From the NCBI GenBank assembly GCA_964398655.1, contig CAYNNG010000016.1, forward strand, positions 1 to 39,453: a stretch of DNA of 39,453 bases, in the 5' to 3' direction. Within the stretch, counting starts at the first letter, position 1. Each line of letters starts with the position of its first letter. This DNA comes from SFFI01 sp964398655. GTDB lineage: Bacteria; Bacillota; Clostridia; Saccharofermentanales; DTU023. The notes below the pieces were generated by a model. That model did not search any database, was not told where the DNA came from, and was given only the letters and a program-made list of their open reading frames with translations. This document shows positions 25,157-33,586 of this stretch, in pieces. A program made the position numbers and the translations under genes.

Positions 25157-27157
25157 CTAGGGCTGAGAATCCAGCTGACCTTCACTTTCTGTGTTCTGGT
25201 CTTGGTTTGCCAGGTCGTCTTCCTCCGGCAGAGTCCCAGGATCAATTTCTGTGACTTCCGGAGCGGCTTGGGTGGCCTGGGTGCTTTCTGCGGCCACAGG
25301 CTCGATAGGAATATAGTTATTAACCAGGAGAGTGGCCGAGGCCAAGACCTGATTGCTGACGGGATCAACAAAATCCGCACGCAAGTTAAAGCTACCCGCG
25401 CCCTTAATCACCAAGTTACCATGTTCATCAAAGCTGGCTAGCTCGGGCTGGTCAACCTCAAAGAGCACAGCGGAAAAATCCGGCTCTGCGGGAGGGAAGG
25501 GTCCCGGAGTTGTGCGGGCTAAAAAGAGCTGAGGGCGGTACACAATTTGACCCTGTTCGTTGTAGCTAAGGACAGCCGCCTGGGAATCAGATAAGTCCAG
25601 CTGCTGGATAGGCTGGTAGTTATACGAGAAGGTCAGAAAGAAATCGTCCCGGTCTGCGAAGAGGTCCACATCATAAGTTAATGCAAAAGGGTTAATTGAG
25701 GAAATAGCCAAAGTGGAAGGATCCAGCAGGTCCTCCACTTCCTGCTCTGTGGCCGTGGGCGGGGCATCCGAATACAGGATCATACGCAGGTTATGACCAG
25801 CAGAGTCTAACACGACAGCGGCGGCCGACCTTGCCCAGCCAGGCACGCGCAGAATTTGATCCTCCGGGCTGTCCAGGTCGCTGAAGGTCTGCCAGAAAAT
25901 TCTCTGTTTGCCAGCAAAGCTTTCGACGATTTGTCCCAGACCGGGAAGGCTTTCCAAACTGTCGGGGAAGAGGAAAAGGCTATACTGCTTGGCCAGCGCA
26001 AGGGCAGTCTCCTGGAGCTCAGGGGTGGTGCCCAACTGGTCATAAAAGCGGTAAGTCATCTCTTTTTCCTTGTTGGCCTCTGGAGTGCTCTCTCCAGCAA
26101 AGCTTGCAACCGGAGGTTTAGCCGCATACGTGGTCTGAACTTCTTGGAAGAGAGCCTTCGACTCCTCAGGATTGAGGAAGCTGGTAAGGCGGAAACGGTT
26201 TACCGGCAGGACTTGAATTTGCAAGCTCGCTGTGAGACCGGGGATATCGCGGTGGGACACCGTAATGGTGGCCTCGCCCACCGCTTCTGCAGTCAGCTTG
26301 CCGCAAGCTTCCAACTGGACCACACTGGGGCTGGAATTTTCCCAAACCAGGGACTCTTGCGGTACTGAGCCCGGCCAGTCGCTGGGCTCGGAGACCTTGT
26401 AATGGACCATACCGTATAGCTGGACTTGGTCACCCACCTTAATGCGCAGGGTGGATTTATGACCAAAGTCTGCACTGGTCAGGCTAGTATTGATTTGGCC
26501 GCCTGTAAGGATCTTCATAGCTAAGAAATCCGGGTTAACGCGAATTCTCTGTACTACCGTGGCCCCATTCTGCCGGTCCGGCATGGTGGTTTCTTCCAGG
26601 CTGCGTGAGAAAACCTGGGCCCACCAGCGGGCAGGCTCGCCGTGAATAGAGGCATAGGCCCCAATACCAATAGACTTGTATTCGGGGTTCGCCATGTTTT
26701 CGTAGTGGCCAGGCGAATTTAGCCAGGTATTAAAGACGGTTTCCGCCTTGGCAATGCCAGACTGAATATTTTCTCCGTCCACGTTGCGGTCTGTCTCATA
26801 GAGGTAGCTGCCGTCCGGCCGCATGTGGCTCCAATAGATAGAGGTCTCAGCCGCGCGCAGCAGGGCCAGATCTTCCAGCTGCATATTGAAGGCCAAAGGC
26901 GCTATGCCCAGGCTGGCGCGCAGGTCATTAACCATAGTTAAGAGACTTCTGGCTTCGTCATAGTAAGCCGTGCCCGCGATATCAAAATCTTGAATCTGGC
27001 CCTGGCTGATCTGGTCAGGATCCAGGTCTTCCTCTGCGGTGTCAGTCTCAGTATCCACAGACTCTGTGGCAAAGACCCAGGGGGCCATACTTATGATTAA
27101 GGCGAAACAAAGGGCTAGACCCAGTAAGCTCCGCCCTATATGACGCAAAATATTCAT
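25157..27157 (-). CDS. Secreted CAP-domain protein with Ig-like domain
   Basis: A 666-residue exported protein. It has a Sec signal peptide (residues about 1-30, hydrophobic LLGLALCFALIISMAPWVFA). A CAP/SCP domain spans about 65-190, with ETSIYWSHMRPDGS, GENIQSG and WLNSPGHYENMANPEYKSIGIGA motifs matching bacterial CAP proteins. A bacterial Ig-like (BIG2) domain follows at about 225-320 (PSVVQLEACGKLTAEAVGEATITV). The remaining 300 residues I do not recognise; the end is an acidic Glu/Gln/Thr-rich tail with no LPXTG anchor. AGGAGG lies 10 nt before the ATG. It is embedded in the purine-salvage operon, 30 nt after the deaminase gene and 66 nt before nupO. Its role there is unknown. Confidence 0.85.
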   Translation of the reverse strand: MNILRHIGRSLLGLALCFALIISMAPWVFATESVDTETDTAEEDLDPDQISQGQIQDFDIAGTAYYDEARSLLTMVNDLRASLGIAPLAFNMQLEDLALLRAAETSIYWSHMRPDGSYLYETDRNVDGENIQSGIAKAETVFNTWLNSPGHYENMANPEYKSIGIGAYASIHGEPARWWAQVFSRSLEETTMPDRQNGATVVQRIRVNPDFLAMKILTGGQINTSLTSADFGHKSTLRIKVGDQVQLYGMVHYKVSEPSDWPGSVPQESLVWENSSPSVVQLEACGKLTAEAVGEATITVSHRDIPGLTASLQIQVLPVNRFRLTSFLNPEESKALFQEVQTTYAAKPPVASFAGESTPEANKEKEMTYRFYDQLGTTPELQETALALAKQYSLFLFPDSLESLPGLGQIVESFAGKQRIFWQTFSDLDSPEDQILRVPGWARSAAAVVLDSAGHNLRMILYSDAPPTATEQEVEDLLDPSTLAISSINPFALTYDVDLFADRDDFFLTFSYNYQPIQQLDLSDSQAAVLSYNEQGQIVYRPQLFLARTTPGPFPPAEPDFSAVLFEVDQPELASFDEHGNLVIKGAGSFNLRADFVDPVSNQVLASATLLVNNYIPIEPVAAESTQATQAAPEVTEIDPGTLPEEDDLANQDQNTESEGQLDSQP

Positions 27158-27187
27158 AAATTTATATCCTCCTAGAATAGACTGTAA

Positions 27188-28495
27188 TTATAAAGAATTG
27201 GTCTTAGACTTGGCAATTTTTTCCACTTGGTAGGCAGCCTGCTCAATATCGATCGTCTTAAATTCACCATCACGGTAGACGACCTTGCCCGCCACCATGG
27301 TGAGCACGATCTGCTGTCTGTCAGCGGCGTAGAGGAAGTTGGCCAAGGGGTCAAAGAGGGGTTGAGTTTGGTAACTGTCCAAACTTACCACCGTAAGGTC
27401 GGCAGGCGCCCCCTCATAAATACGGCCGAGGTCTTCCCTGCCCTGGGCTTTAGCTCCGCCCCAAGTGGCATAGGATAAAGTTTGGCTGGGGCCCATAAAA
27501 GAGGGGTCTCTACTCACACCTTTTTGCAGCATAGAGGCCAGGTGAACTTCTTCCAGCATATTGAGGTTGTTATTGGAAGAGGCTCCGTCGGTGCCTAGGG
27601 CGATATTTACCCCGGCTTCTTCCCACTTCTTCAGCTGGGCAAAGCCGGAACCCAGTTTGAGGTTAGAGCTGGGGTTGTGAACCAAGCTTATATCCGCGCC
27701 CTCCTGCACGGCTTGGCTCAGGAGCTCAAAGTCCGAATCTTCTAGCCATACGCCGTGGGCAAAAATCAAGGGGACAGAGAAATAACCTAAGTCCGCCAGA
27801 TAGGCCAGAGGTGTTCTGCCCTCACGCCGTTGCTTGGCTTCCTCGTGCTCTTTTTCAGTTTCCGAGAGGTGGATTTGCACTCTCAAGCCCTGGGTCTGGG
27901 CGAACTCCAGCAGGCTCCGGGCCGCCTCTTCGGTCGAGGTGTATTCCGCGTGCAGGGCCAGCTCGGCTTTGATCAGACTTTGAGGATTTGCCCTTTGATG
28001 CTGGATCAGGAGTTGGGTGTCAGGGTAAGCAGAATTAGCTTCAAAAGACCCGTCACCTACAACTGCATTGGAGAGGTTGGCCCGGATACCTGCTTCTTCA
28101 ACGGCTTTAATGATGCCGGCTTCATGCATATACATATCCGAGAAGGACCCACAGCCTGAGGCTAGGAGCTCCGCAATACCCAAGAGCGAGCCCCAGTAAC
28201 AGTCCTCGTCTGTCAGTTTAGCTTCAAAGGGGAAAACCCGCTCCGTCAGCCAGCGCTGCAGGGGCAAACCTTCACCATAACCCCGCAGGAGAGTCATGGG
28301 AATGTGACAGTGGGCATCAACAAAGGCTGGCAGCAACAGGGCCTGCTTAGCCTGGTAGATGTCCCCCTGGTAACCTTGTGGGGCCTCTGCGCTGATGGAC
28401 TTGATTTTATCCCCTTCTACCAAAATGCAGGCGGGACCTTGCAGTTGAAAGTTCTGATCTACATATAAGATATCTTTAAATAACATGGTCTTCAT
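27188..28495 (-). CDS. Amidohydrolase, MTA/SAH or adenosine deaminase type
   Basis: A 435-residue metal-dependent deaminase of the TatD-unrelated amidohydrolase superfamily (COG0402, MtaD/DadD-like). Metal and catalytic residues are visible: HxH in DAHCHIPMTLLRGYG, His in ELALHAEYTST, His in RVQIHLSETEKEHEE, the conserved SLVHNPSSNLKLGSG block, and Asp in LGTDGASSNNNLNM. Members deaminate methylthioadenosine, S-adenosylhomocysteine, adenosine or deoxyadenosine. Placement between a purine nucleoside phosphorylase and a nucleoside importer favours adenine nucleosides. The start could be the ATG at 28495 or at 28486; neither has a strong ribosome binding site. Confidence 0.9.
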   Translation of the reverse strand: MKTMLFKDILYVDQNFQLQGPACILVEGDKIKSISAEAPQGYQGDIYQAKQALLLPAFVDAHCHIPMTLLRGYGEGLPLQRWLTERVFPFEAKLTDEDCYWGSLLGIAELLASGCGSFSDMYMHEAGIIKAVEEAGIRANLSNAVVGDGSFEANSAYPDTQLLIQHQRANPQSLIKAELALHAEYTSTEEAARSLLEFAQTQGLRVQIHLSETEKEHEEAKQRREGRTPLAYLADLGYFSVPLIFAHGVWLEDSDFELLSQAVQEGADISLVHNPSSNLKLGSGFAQLKKWEEAGVNIALGTDGASSNNNLNMLEEVHLASMLQKGVSRDPSFMGPSQTLSYATWGGAKAQGREDLGRIYEGAPADLTVVSLDSYQTQPLFDPLANFLYAADRQQIVLTMVAGKVVYRDGEFKTIDIEQAAYQVEKIAKSKTNSL

Positions 28496-28517
28496 TCTTT
28501 TCTGGATGCTATACCCT

Positions 28518-28584
28518 GCTGGACAAGTCCAGCGTAAATTTTGCTTACAGACAACAGGGCCACTGGCGGGGAACGCTAGTGGCC
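28518..28584 (-). promoter_or_regulatory. Two inverted repeats between punA and the deaminase gene
   Basis: In the 102-nt gap, a perfect 7-bp palindrome GCTGGAC-AA-GTCCAGC (28518-28533) lies 23 nt upstream of the deaminase start. A long hairpin (GGCCACT...AGTGGCC, 28558-28584) follows punA. The hairpin has only a weak T-tail, so attenuation or an operator is possible, not shown. Confidence 0.4.
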
Positions 28585-28597
28585 TCAGATGGTCAAG

Positions 28598-29434
28598 CTA
28601 GAGTTTTTCTAGGATGCGTTCCATCAAGGCTGCCATACGGGCACCGGATTCTTCGCCCGACTTGCTTACCTCTTCTTCGGATAAAGCTACTTCCGAAAGG
28701 CCAGCGGCCATGTTGGTAAGCAGGGAGAGGCCCAGAACCGGGAGGCCGCATTGGGCCGCAGTAATTGCTTCAGTTACGGTGGACATGCCTACAGCGTCGC
28801 CACCCAGAATGCTCACGGCACGGATCTCGGCAGGAGTTTCATACTGGGGTCCAGGCATGAAGAAATAGACTCCTTGACGGGTGGTCTCGCTTTGGCCCAG
28901 CTCTTCGGCGGCTTCCAGGGCGATTTCTTTTAAACGGGGCGTATACATCTGGCTAGTGTCAGGGAAACGCACGCCCAATTGAGGAATATTGGCACCTCGG
29001 AGTGGGCTGGCGCCCATGAGCTTAATGTGGTCGGTGATCACCATGATGTCATTGGCCTGCCAGTCTGTCCGCACACAGCCTGCCGCATTGGTAAGGATGA
29101 GGGTTTTTACGCCCAAAACTTTGAGGAGACGTACAGGCTGGGCTAAGGCTTCAAAGTCATAGCCTTCGTAATAGTGAAAGCGCCCCGACATAGCCACTAC
29201 CTGCTTGCCTGCTAAACGACCAAAGACAAATTGCCCGGCATGGCCAGGGGCAGTGGAAAGCAGCATGTGGGGAACATCCTTGTATGCGATCTTGAGAGGG
29301 TTTTCAATCTCCTCTGCTAGGGGGCCCAAAGCGGAGCCCAAAATCAAGGCCACTTCCGGAGTTTCCTGGATTTTGTCTTGAATATAGCCGGCAGCTTCTT
29401 GCAGTTCCTGCCAGATGTGTTCTGGATTATGCAT
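28598..29434 (-). CDS. punA: Purine-nucleoside phosphorylase (trimeric class)
   Basis: A 278-residue cytoplasmic enzyme that splits purine nucleosides with phosphate to base plus (deoxy)ribose-1-phosphate. Family motifs in order: ILGSALGPLAEEI (phosphate loop), APGHAGQFVFG, SGRFHYYEGYDF, LTNAAGCV, DHIKLMGASPL, GPQYETPAEIR and GMSTVTEA near residue 220. I place the start at 29434 (MHNPEHIW), giving the standard length; the longer open frame upstream encodes only Lys/Arg runs overlapping the PBP gene. It lies 19 nt after the PBP stop codon and feeds the salvage route formed by the deaminase and NupOPQ. Confidence 0.95.
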   Translation of the reverse strand: MHNPEHIWQELQEAAGYIQDKIQETPEVALILGSALGPLAEEIENPLKIAYKDVPHMLLSTAPGHAGQFVFGRLAGKQVVAMSGRFHYYEGYDFEALAQPVRLLKVLGVKTLILTNAAGCVRTDWQANDIMVITDHIKLMGASPLRGANIPQLGVRFPDTSQMYTPRLKEIALEAAEELGQSETTRQGVYFFMPGPQYETPAEIRAVSILGGDAVGMSTVTEAITAAQCGLPVLGLSLLTNMAAGLSEVALSEEEVSKSGEESGARMAALMERILEKL

Positions 29435-29453
29435 AACATCTTCCCTTCTTCGT

Positions 29454-31805
29454 TTAGGGCCCGAAGCCTCGAGCGTCGTCCTCTTCGTCAGGCGTGACAA
29501 TCTTAATAGGCTGGTCGGTTTCACTGCCCTCTTTCTCTTTTTCTTTATCTTTTTTCTTCTTTGATTTCTCATCATGTAACTGGCAAACCTGGGTGGGGTT
29601 GGCTGGTGAATCTTTAATCAAGAGCACATTAATAGTATCCTCACAGTATTCATTGGCTATGTCCCGAGTCTCCGCGCAGATGGTCATGTTAATTACGCCA
29701 TCCGGACGCTGGAAGTCCGCGGCCGGCAGGTTTTCGTGCAGGGCCTGCATGGATTCACGCCAGATGTGGCAGGCATTGTAGCCATCCACCAGAGGGATGG
29801 AGGTATTACGGCCGTTAGCGTTGGCATAGCCGTACCAAACCGCCGCAGTGTAGTAAGGAGTGTAGCCACAGAACCAGACATCTCGGTAGTTTTCCGTGGT
29901 ACCGGTCTTACCGGCCGCCAGCGTGTTGCTGGGTTTAGCGCCGTTCCAGGGTGCCTCAGCAACATCCTTGAGCATGGTAGTCATGATATAGGTGGTTTCT
30001 GGCCGGTAAACCTGATAAGACTCACGCTGGGTATTGTCTAAGAGGATAGTTCCATCGCTGTTGAGCACGCGCAGGTACGTGGTAGGTTCGTGGAAAACCC
30101 CTTGGTTGGCTAAGACTGAGTATGCTTCGGTCATTTCCCAGGTGGACATGCCCTCTTCAAAACCGCCCAGGGCACCGGCCGCATAAGGTTCATCCATACG
30201 GTCAATGCCGCAATCTCGCAAGAAGGTCAGGCCAGACTCCGGTCCAAGACGGTTAACATAGGTGTCTACGGCAATGGTGTTTAAGGACATGAGTAAGGCC
30301 CGGGAGAGAGTCACATCTCCCTCATAGGTCCGGCTGTAGTTTTGCGGCCAAGGCTGGTCAGGAGTCGCCGGATTGAGATACATGGGCTCGTCCTTGAACA
30401 GGGTGGCCTGGCTGATGGCACCCAGCTCTAGGGCCGGTGCATAGACAAGAATAGGCTTGATAGAAGAACCGGGCTGGCGTTTCGCGTCCGTCGCCATATT
30501 AAACATGAGGTTGCCCGTCTTTTCCCCAAAACCGCCCACCAAAGCGCGTACCAAACCTTCAGAACCAGGTCGGTTGTCCATGACAGTGATGCCTGCTTGG
30601 GGATGTTCTGGGGTGTTGGGCAATTGCGCGGGGTCCGTGACAAAGAGACTTTCATCTTTAAAGACCCGTTCCAATTTGGCCTGAGCTTCGGAGTCAAGGC
30701 AGGTCTCAATCGTTAAACCATAGTTGTAGACTGCCATGGCGGCCAGTTCTGGTGTATAGCCCCGGTGCTGGACCAGGTCGTTCTGCACTTCTTGGAGCAC
30801 AGTCTCCACATACCAAGACCGGATATTTTCTTCACGGTCCTCTTGGCCAGAGAAGTCAAATACAATTTCTTGATTGAGAGCCTCGTCATATTGGTCGGCA
30901 CTGATGCGGCCATTCTCCAGCATGATGCCCAGGACCAGGCGCATGCGGCGGAGGCAATTGCGCCGGCCAAATTCGGTCATAGGGTTGTAGGTTGCCGGCC
31001 GGTTAGGAATACCGGCCAAGAGCGCACACTCCGCCAAGCTCAAATCCTTGGCGTCCTTATTGAAGAAGGCTTTGGAGGCTGCCTGTACCCCCTGGTAGTT
31101 ATTAGACATGGGAACCAGGTTTAGGTAGAGCTCCATGATGGCATCCTTGGACATGGTACGTTCCAGCTGTATGGCCTTGTACCATTCCTGGATCTTTCTT
31201 TGCGCGGAAATATCGTCATCGCCCGTGACCATCTTAATGGTCTGCTGGGTAATAGTGGAGCCGCCATGGGTAGGAGTGCCGCTATTTAAAAGGGCAGATA
31301 CGACCGCCGAAAAGATCCGGCGCATATCAATCCCTGGGTGGGTTTCAAAGCGCTCGTCTTCAATCGAGATGAAGGCATCATCAATGTAAGTGTCTTTAAT
31401 TTCGTTATAGGAAACAAACTCCGCTGTGGATCCTGCCCCTTTGAGCGAGGCAACCAGCTGGCCATTCATATCTAAGATCCGGGTCTCTTCGCTGGTGAGG
31501 TTGGCTTGGATATTGCCAATATCTACCTCCTGGGCTGTGGAAATGTAGCCGGTCAGCATACCGGAACCCAGGCCCATCAAAGCGAAGGCCACAATTAAGA
31601 TCACTACAATTAAGACCTTAACTGTCTGTGCTAAAGACATGGTTAAGAAACGCCAAAAGCTGGTGTAATTATTAGCCGAGCTAGGCTTGGGCTTAACACG
31701 TTTGCGCAGCTTTTTACGCTGTTGGCTGGAAGGATTATTAACTGGACCTCGTGGACGGGAATTGGTCGGAGGCCCAGCTGGTGGTTGTTTTTGTTGTTTA
31801 TTCAA
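29454..31805 (-). CDS. Class A penicillin-binding protein (PBP1A-type)
   Basis: A 783-residue bifunctional peptidoglycan synthase. It has a basic, Pro/Gln-rich cytoplasmic N-terminus (1-55), a membrane helix at about 61-88, and a GT51 glycosyltransferase domain (EDERFETHPGID, GGSTITQQ, LYLNLVPM). The transpeptidase domain carries SXXK at Ser447-Lys450 (GSSIKP), an SLN motif, and KTGT at Lys633. The acidic/Lys C-terminal tail (KSKKKKDKEKEKEG...) is extracytoplasmic and low-complexity. The start appears to be TTG at 31805, 3 nt after the Gls24 stop, with no clear ribosome binding site, so translation is probably coupled to the upstream gene. Confidence 0.92.
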   Translation of the reverse strand: MNKQQKQPPAGPPTNSRPRGPVNNPSSQQRKKLRKRVKPKPSSANNYTSFWRFLTMSLAQTVKVLIVVILIVAFALMGLGSGMLTGYISTAQEVDIGNIQANLTSEETRILDMNGQLVASLKGAGSTAEFVSYNEIKDTYIDDAFISIEDERFETHPGIDMRRIFSAVVSALLNSGTPTHGGSTITQQTIKMVTGDDDISAQRKIQEWYKAIQLERTMSKDAIMELYLNLVPMSNNYQGVQAASKAFFNKDAKDLSLAECALLAGIPNRPATYNPMTEFGRRNCLRRMRLVLGIMLENGRISADQYDEALNQEIVFDFSGQEDREENIRSWYVETVLQEVQNDLVQHRGYTPELAAMAVYNYGLTIETCLDSEAQAKLERVFKDESLFVTDPAQLPNTPEHPQAGITVMDNRPGSEGLVRALVGGFGEKTGNLMFNMATDAKRQPGSSIKPILVYAPALELGAISQATLFKDEPMYLNPATPDQPWPQNYSRTYEGDVTLSRALLMSLNTIAVDTYVNRLGPESGLTFLRDCGIDRMDEPYAAGALGGFEEGMSTWEMTEAYSVLANQGVFHEPTTYLRVLNSDGTILLDNTQRESYQVYRPETTYIMTTMLKDVAEAPWNGAKPSNTLAAGKTGTTENYRDVWFCGYTPYYTAAVWYGYANANGRNTSIPLVDGYNACHIWRESMQALHENLPAADFQRPDGVINMTICAETRDIANEYCEDTINVLLIKDSPANPTQVCQLHDEKSKKKKDKEKEKEGSETDQPIKIVTPDEEDDARGFGP

Positions 31806-31808
31806 GGA

Positions 31809-32483
31809 CTATTGTTTTTCTGCAAATTCCTCACTGGTGAGGATATTAACTATGTGTACGTTGACGTTTTTCAAGGTAAGGCCGGTCATTTGGAGGATGC
31901 GCTCATGCAGCACCACTTTGAGGCGTTCATAAATCTCTGGAGCAGACTTGCCATATTCAAGGACTAAGTCCAGGTCCAGACTGACTTGGTCGTTTTCATC
32001 TACGTTGATATCCACACCTTTGTTAGTCTTGAGATTAAAGAAACCGCCGCCGCCATCGGCAAGAAGGACACCGGGCATTTCCTTAATAGCCACGGAAACA
32101 ATCTTCTCTAAGACCTTTTCATCAAAGGAGAGTTGACTACCTGCGAGTTCAGGAGGGACTATCAGGCTGGTGTCCTCTTCATGGTCAAATTCTTCCAGGT
32201 CTTCTGCCTGGGCTTCAGGCCAAGTAGGTTCGGTCAGGGGCTGCTCTACGTCCCCTTCAACCTCCGTATCGTTGCCCACAAGGACAAAGTCATTATTCTC
32301 TTCTACCGGGAGATCGTCGAGCTCTTCTGTGGCTTTTGTGTCCTCAGCTGGCTCTGCCTCAGTGGCTTCAAGGTCTGCTTGTTCAGCCTGGTCTTGATCC
32401 ACGTCTTCTGCTTTTACATCGTCTTCTGCTTTGACATCCTGTTCAGGATCGTCTGCTTTGCGATTAAAGATATTGTCCAGCAT
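31809..32483 (-). CDS. Asp23/Gls24-family envelope stress protein with acidic N-terminal domain
   Basis: A 224-residue protein. The ATG at 32483 (MLDNIFNRK) has GGGAG upstream; the longer frame before it covers the promoter. Residues about 10-110 are strongly acidic and low-complexity (many Asp, Glu, Ala; local repeat VKAEDDVKAEDVD). The Gls24 domain covers about 115-220 (EKVLEKIVSVAIKEMPGVL, then the GVDINVDENDQVSLDLDLVL strand block). Family members respond to envelope stress and localise at the membrane. Direct coupling with a class A PBP fits a cell wall role. The acidic arm is not a usual part of the family. Confidence 0.9.
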   Translation of the reverse strand: MLDNIFNRKADDPEQDVKAEDDVKAEDVDQDQAEQADLEATEAEPAEDTKATEELDDLPVEENNDFVLVGNDTEVEGDVEQPLTEPTWPEAQAEDLEEFDHEEDTSLIVPPELAGSQLSFDEKVLEKIVSVAIKEMPGVLLADGGGGFFNLKTNKGVDINVDENDQVSLDLDLVLEYGKSAPEIYERLKVVLHERILQMTGLTLKNVNVHIVNILTSEEFAEKQ

Positions 32484-32536
32484 ATGTCTTGCTCCCTTCT
32501 TGGGTCTTGGGGATAAGCCCCAGTGCTTTAAATGTA

Positions 32537-32545
32537 ATTTTAGCA
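32537..32545 (-). promoter_or_regulatory. Extended -10 promoter for the Gls24-PBP operon
   Basis: On the minus strand TGC precedes TAAAAT (TATGCTAAAAT), an extended -10 element about 55 nt before the Gls24 start; no good -35 is seen. Confidence 0.5.
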
Positions 32546-32579
32546 TACTCTGGCTCCGCACGACCGTGAGGCCAGTGAC

Positions 32580-33422
32580 TTAAACCAGGATGTCCTTTAC
32601 AGGATCTGCGTCCAGGCCAAAGAAGCGGCAAGCGTTATGCCAGTTTTGCTCCAAAATACTTTCATAACTCACCTGCCGGATCTTCGCGGCCTCTTGTGCA
32701 ATATAAGTAAGTTTGCTGGGGTCATTACGTTTGCCCCGCAGGGGTTCGGGTGTGAGATAGGGAGAGTCCGTCTCCAAAAGGAAGCGGTCTTCCGGAATCA
32801 CCGCGAGAACCGTCTTGGGCTTTTTGGAATTTTTGAAGGTAAGGGGCCCATCAAAACCCAGGTAAGCTCCCAGCTTCAGCAGACGTTCCGCGGACTCCAC
32901 GGAGCCGGAAAAACAATGACAGGCCATAGGTATATCCAAGAGGCCTTCCGCTTGGGCCTGGGCCAAAATGTTAAAAGAGTCCTCAAAGGCTTCTCGTTCA
33001 TGCACCACGATGGGCAGGCCCAGCTCGGCGGCAAGTTCGATCTGTTCACGATAGACCTGGGCCTGGAGGGGGCGGGGGCTAAAGTCATAGTGGTAGTCCA
33101 GGCCAATCTCGCCAATGCCCACCACTACTTTTTCCCGACCCTGGGCTTGGGCCTGGGCTTCGGTCTTTTTAATGAGGTCGGCCATTTCCCGGCGCGAATC
33201 CGCCGTCCAAGACTTTGCCTCATGGGGGTGGCAGCCTAGCACACAGTACAAGCCTGGATGCTGCAAGGCCAGGTCGGCCGCCCGGTAGGAGTCTTCCAGG
33301 TCAGAGGCGGGTAAAACGACCCGCCCTACGCCCGCTTCTACTAAGTTTTCTAGGACCTGGTCCAGGTCTGGGGCAAAATCCGGATCCTGCAAATGAGCAT
33401 GAGTGTCAAAAAATGGGTACAT
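32580..33422 (-). CDS. tatD: TatD-family metal-dependent hydrolase (DNase)
   Basis: A 280-residue TIM-barrel hydrolase. Metal ligands are visible: HxH in FFDTHAHL, Glu in GIGEIGLDYHYD, His in PIVVHEREAF, His in ACHCFSGSV, and Asp in LETDSPYL. The start ATG 33422 has AGGAG 7 nt upstream. It follows metG as in many Bacillota. Family members act as 3'-5' exonucleases or D-aminoacyl-tRNA-linked quality enzymes; the exact substrate is open. Confidence 0.94.
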   Translation of the reverse strand: MYPFFDTHAHLQDPDFAPDLDQVLENLVEAGVGRVVLPASDLEDSYRAADLALQHPGLYCVLGCHPHEAKSWTADSRREMADLIKKTEAQAQAQGREKVVVGIGEIGLDYHYDFSPRPLQAQVYREQIELAAELGLPIVVHEREAFEDSFNILAQAQAEGLLDIPMACHCFSGSVESAERLLKLGAYLGFDGPLTFKNSKKPKTVLAVIPEDRFLLETDSPYLTPEPLRGKRNDPSKLTYIAQEAAKIRQVSYESILEQNWHNACRFFGLDADPVKDILV

Positions 33423-33487
33423 GGCGTTTCTCCTAAAAAGGTGTCTGTGGCCGATCACAGCTGTGGGGGCACCGGCTTAAGAAAGTT

Positions 33488-33510
33488 CATGCCCAGCAGG
33501 GCTGGGCATG
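33488..33510. other. Perfect 10-bp hairpin between metG and tatD
   Basis: CATGCCCAGC and GCTGGGCATG flank a 3-nt loop. Neither strand has a T-run after it, so it is not a standard terminator. A second stem (AAGCCCA/TGGGCTT, 33567-33588) overlaps the metG stop. Possible RNA processing or stability element. Confidence 0.55.
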
Positions 33511-33586
33511 AGGCTAATTTGCTCGTCGTAGACTGCAAGAAATTCTATGTTAGCAGCAAGGCTATCAAGCCCATATTAAACTGGGC

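Noticed and set aside
29435..29575. Lys/Arg-rich N-terminal extension of purine nucleoside phosphorylase
   Set aside because: It overlaps the PBP 3' end in another frame, and the ATG at 29434 gives the normal family length.
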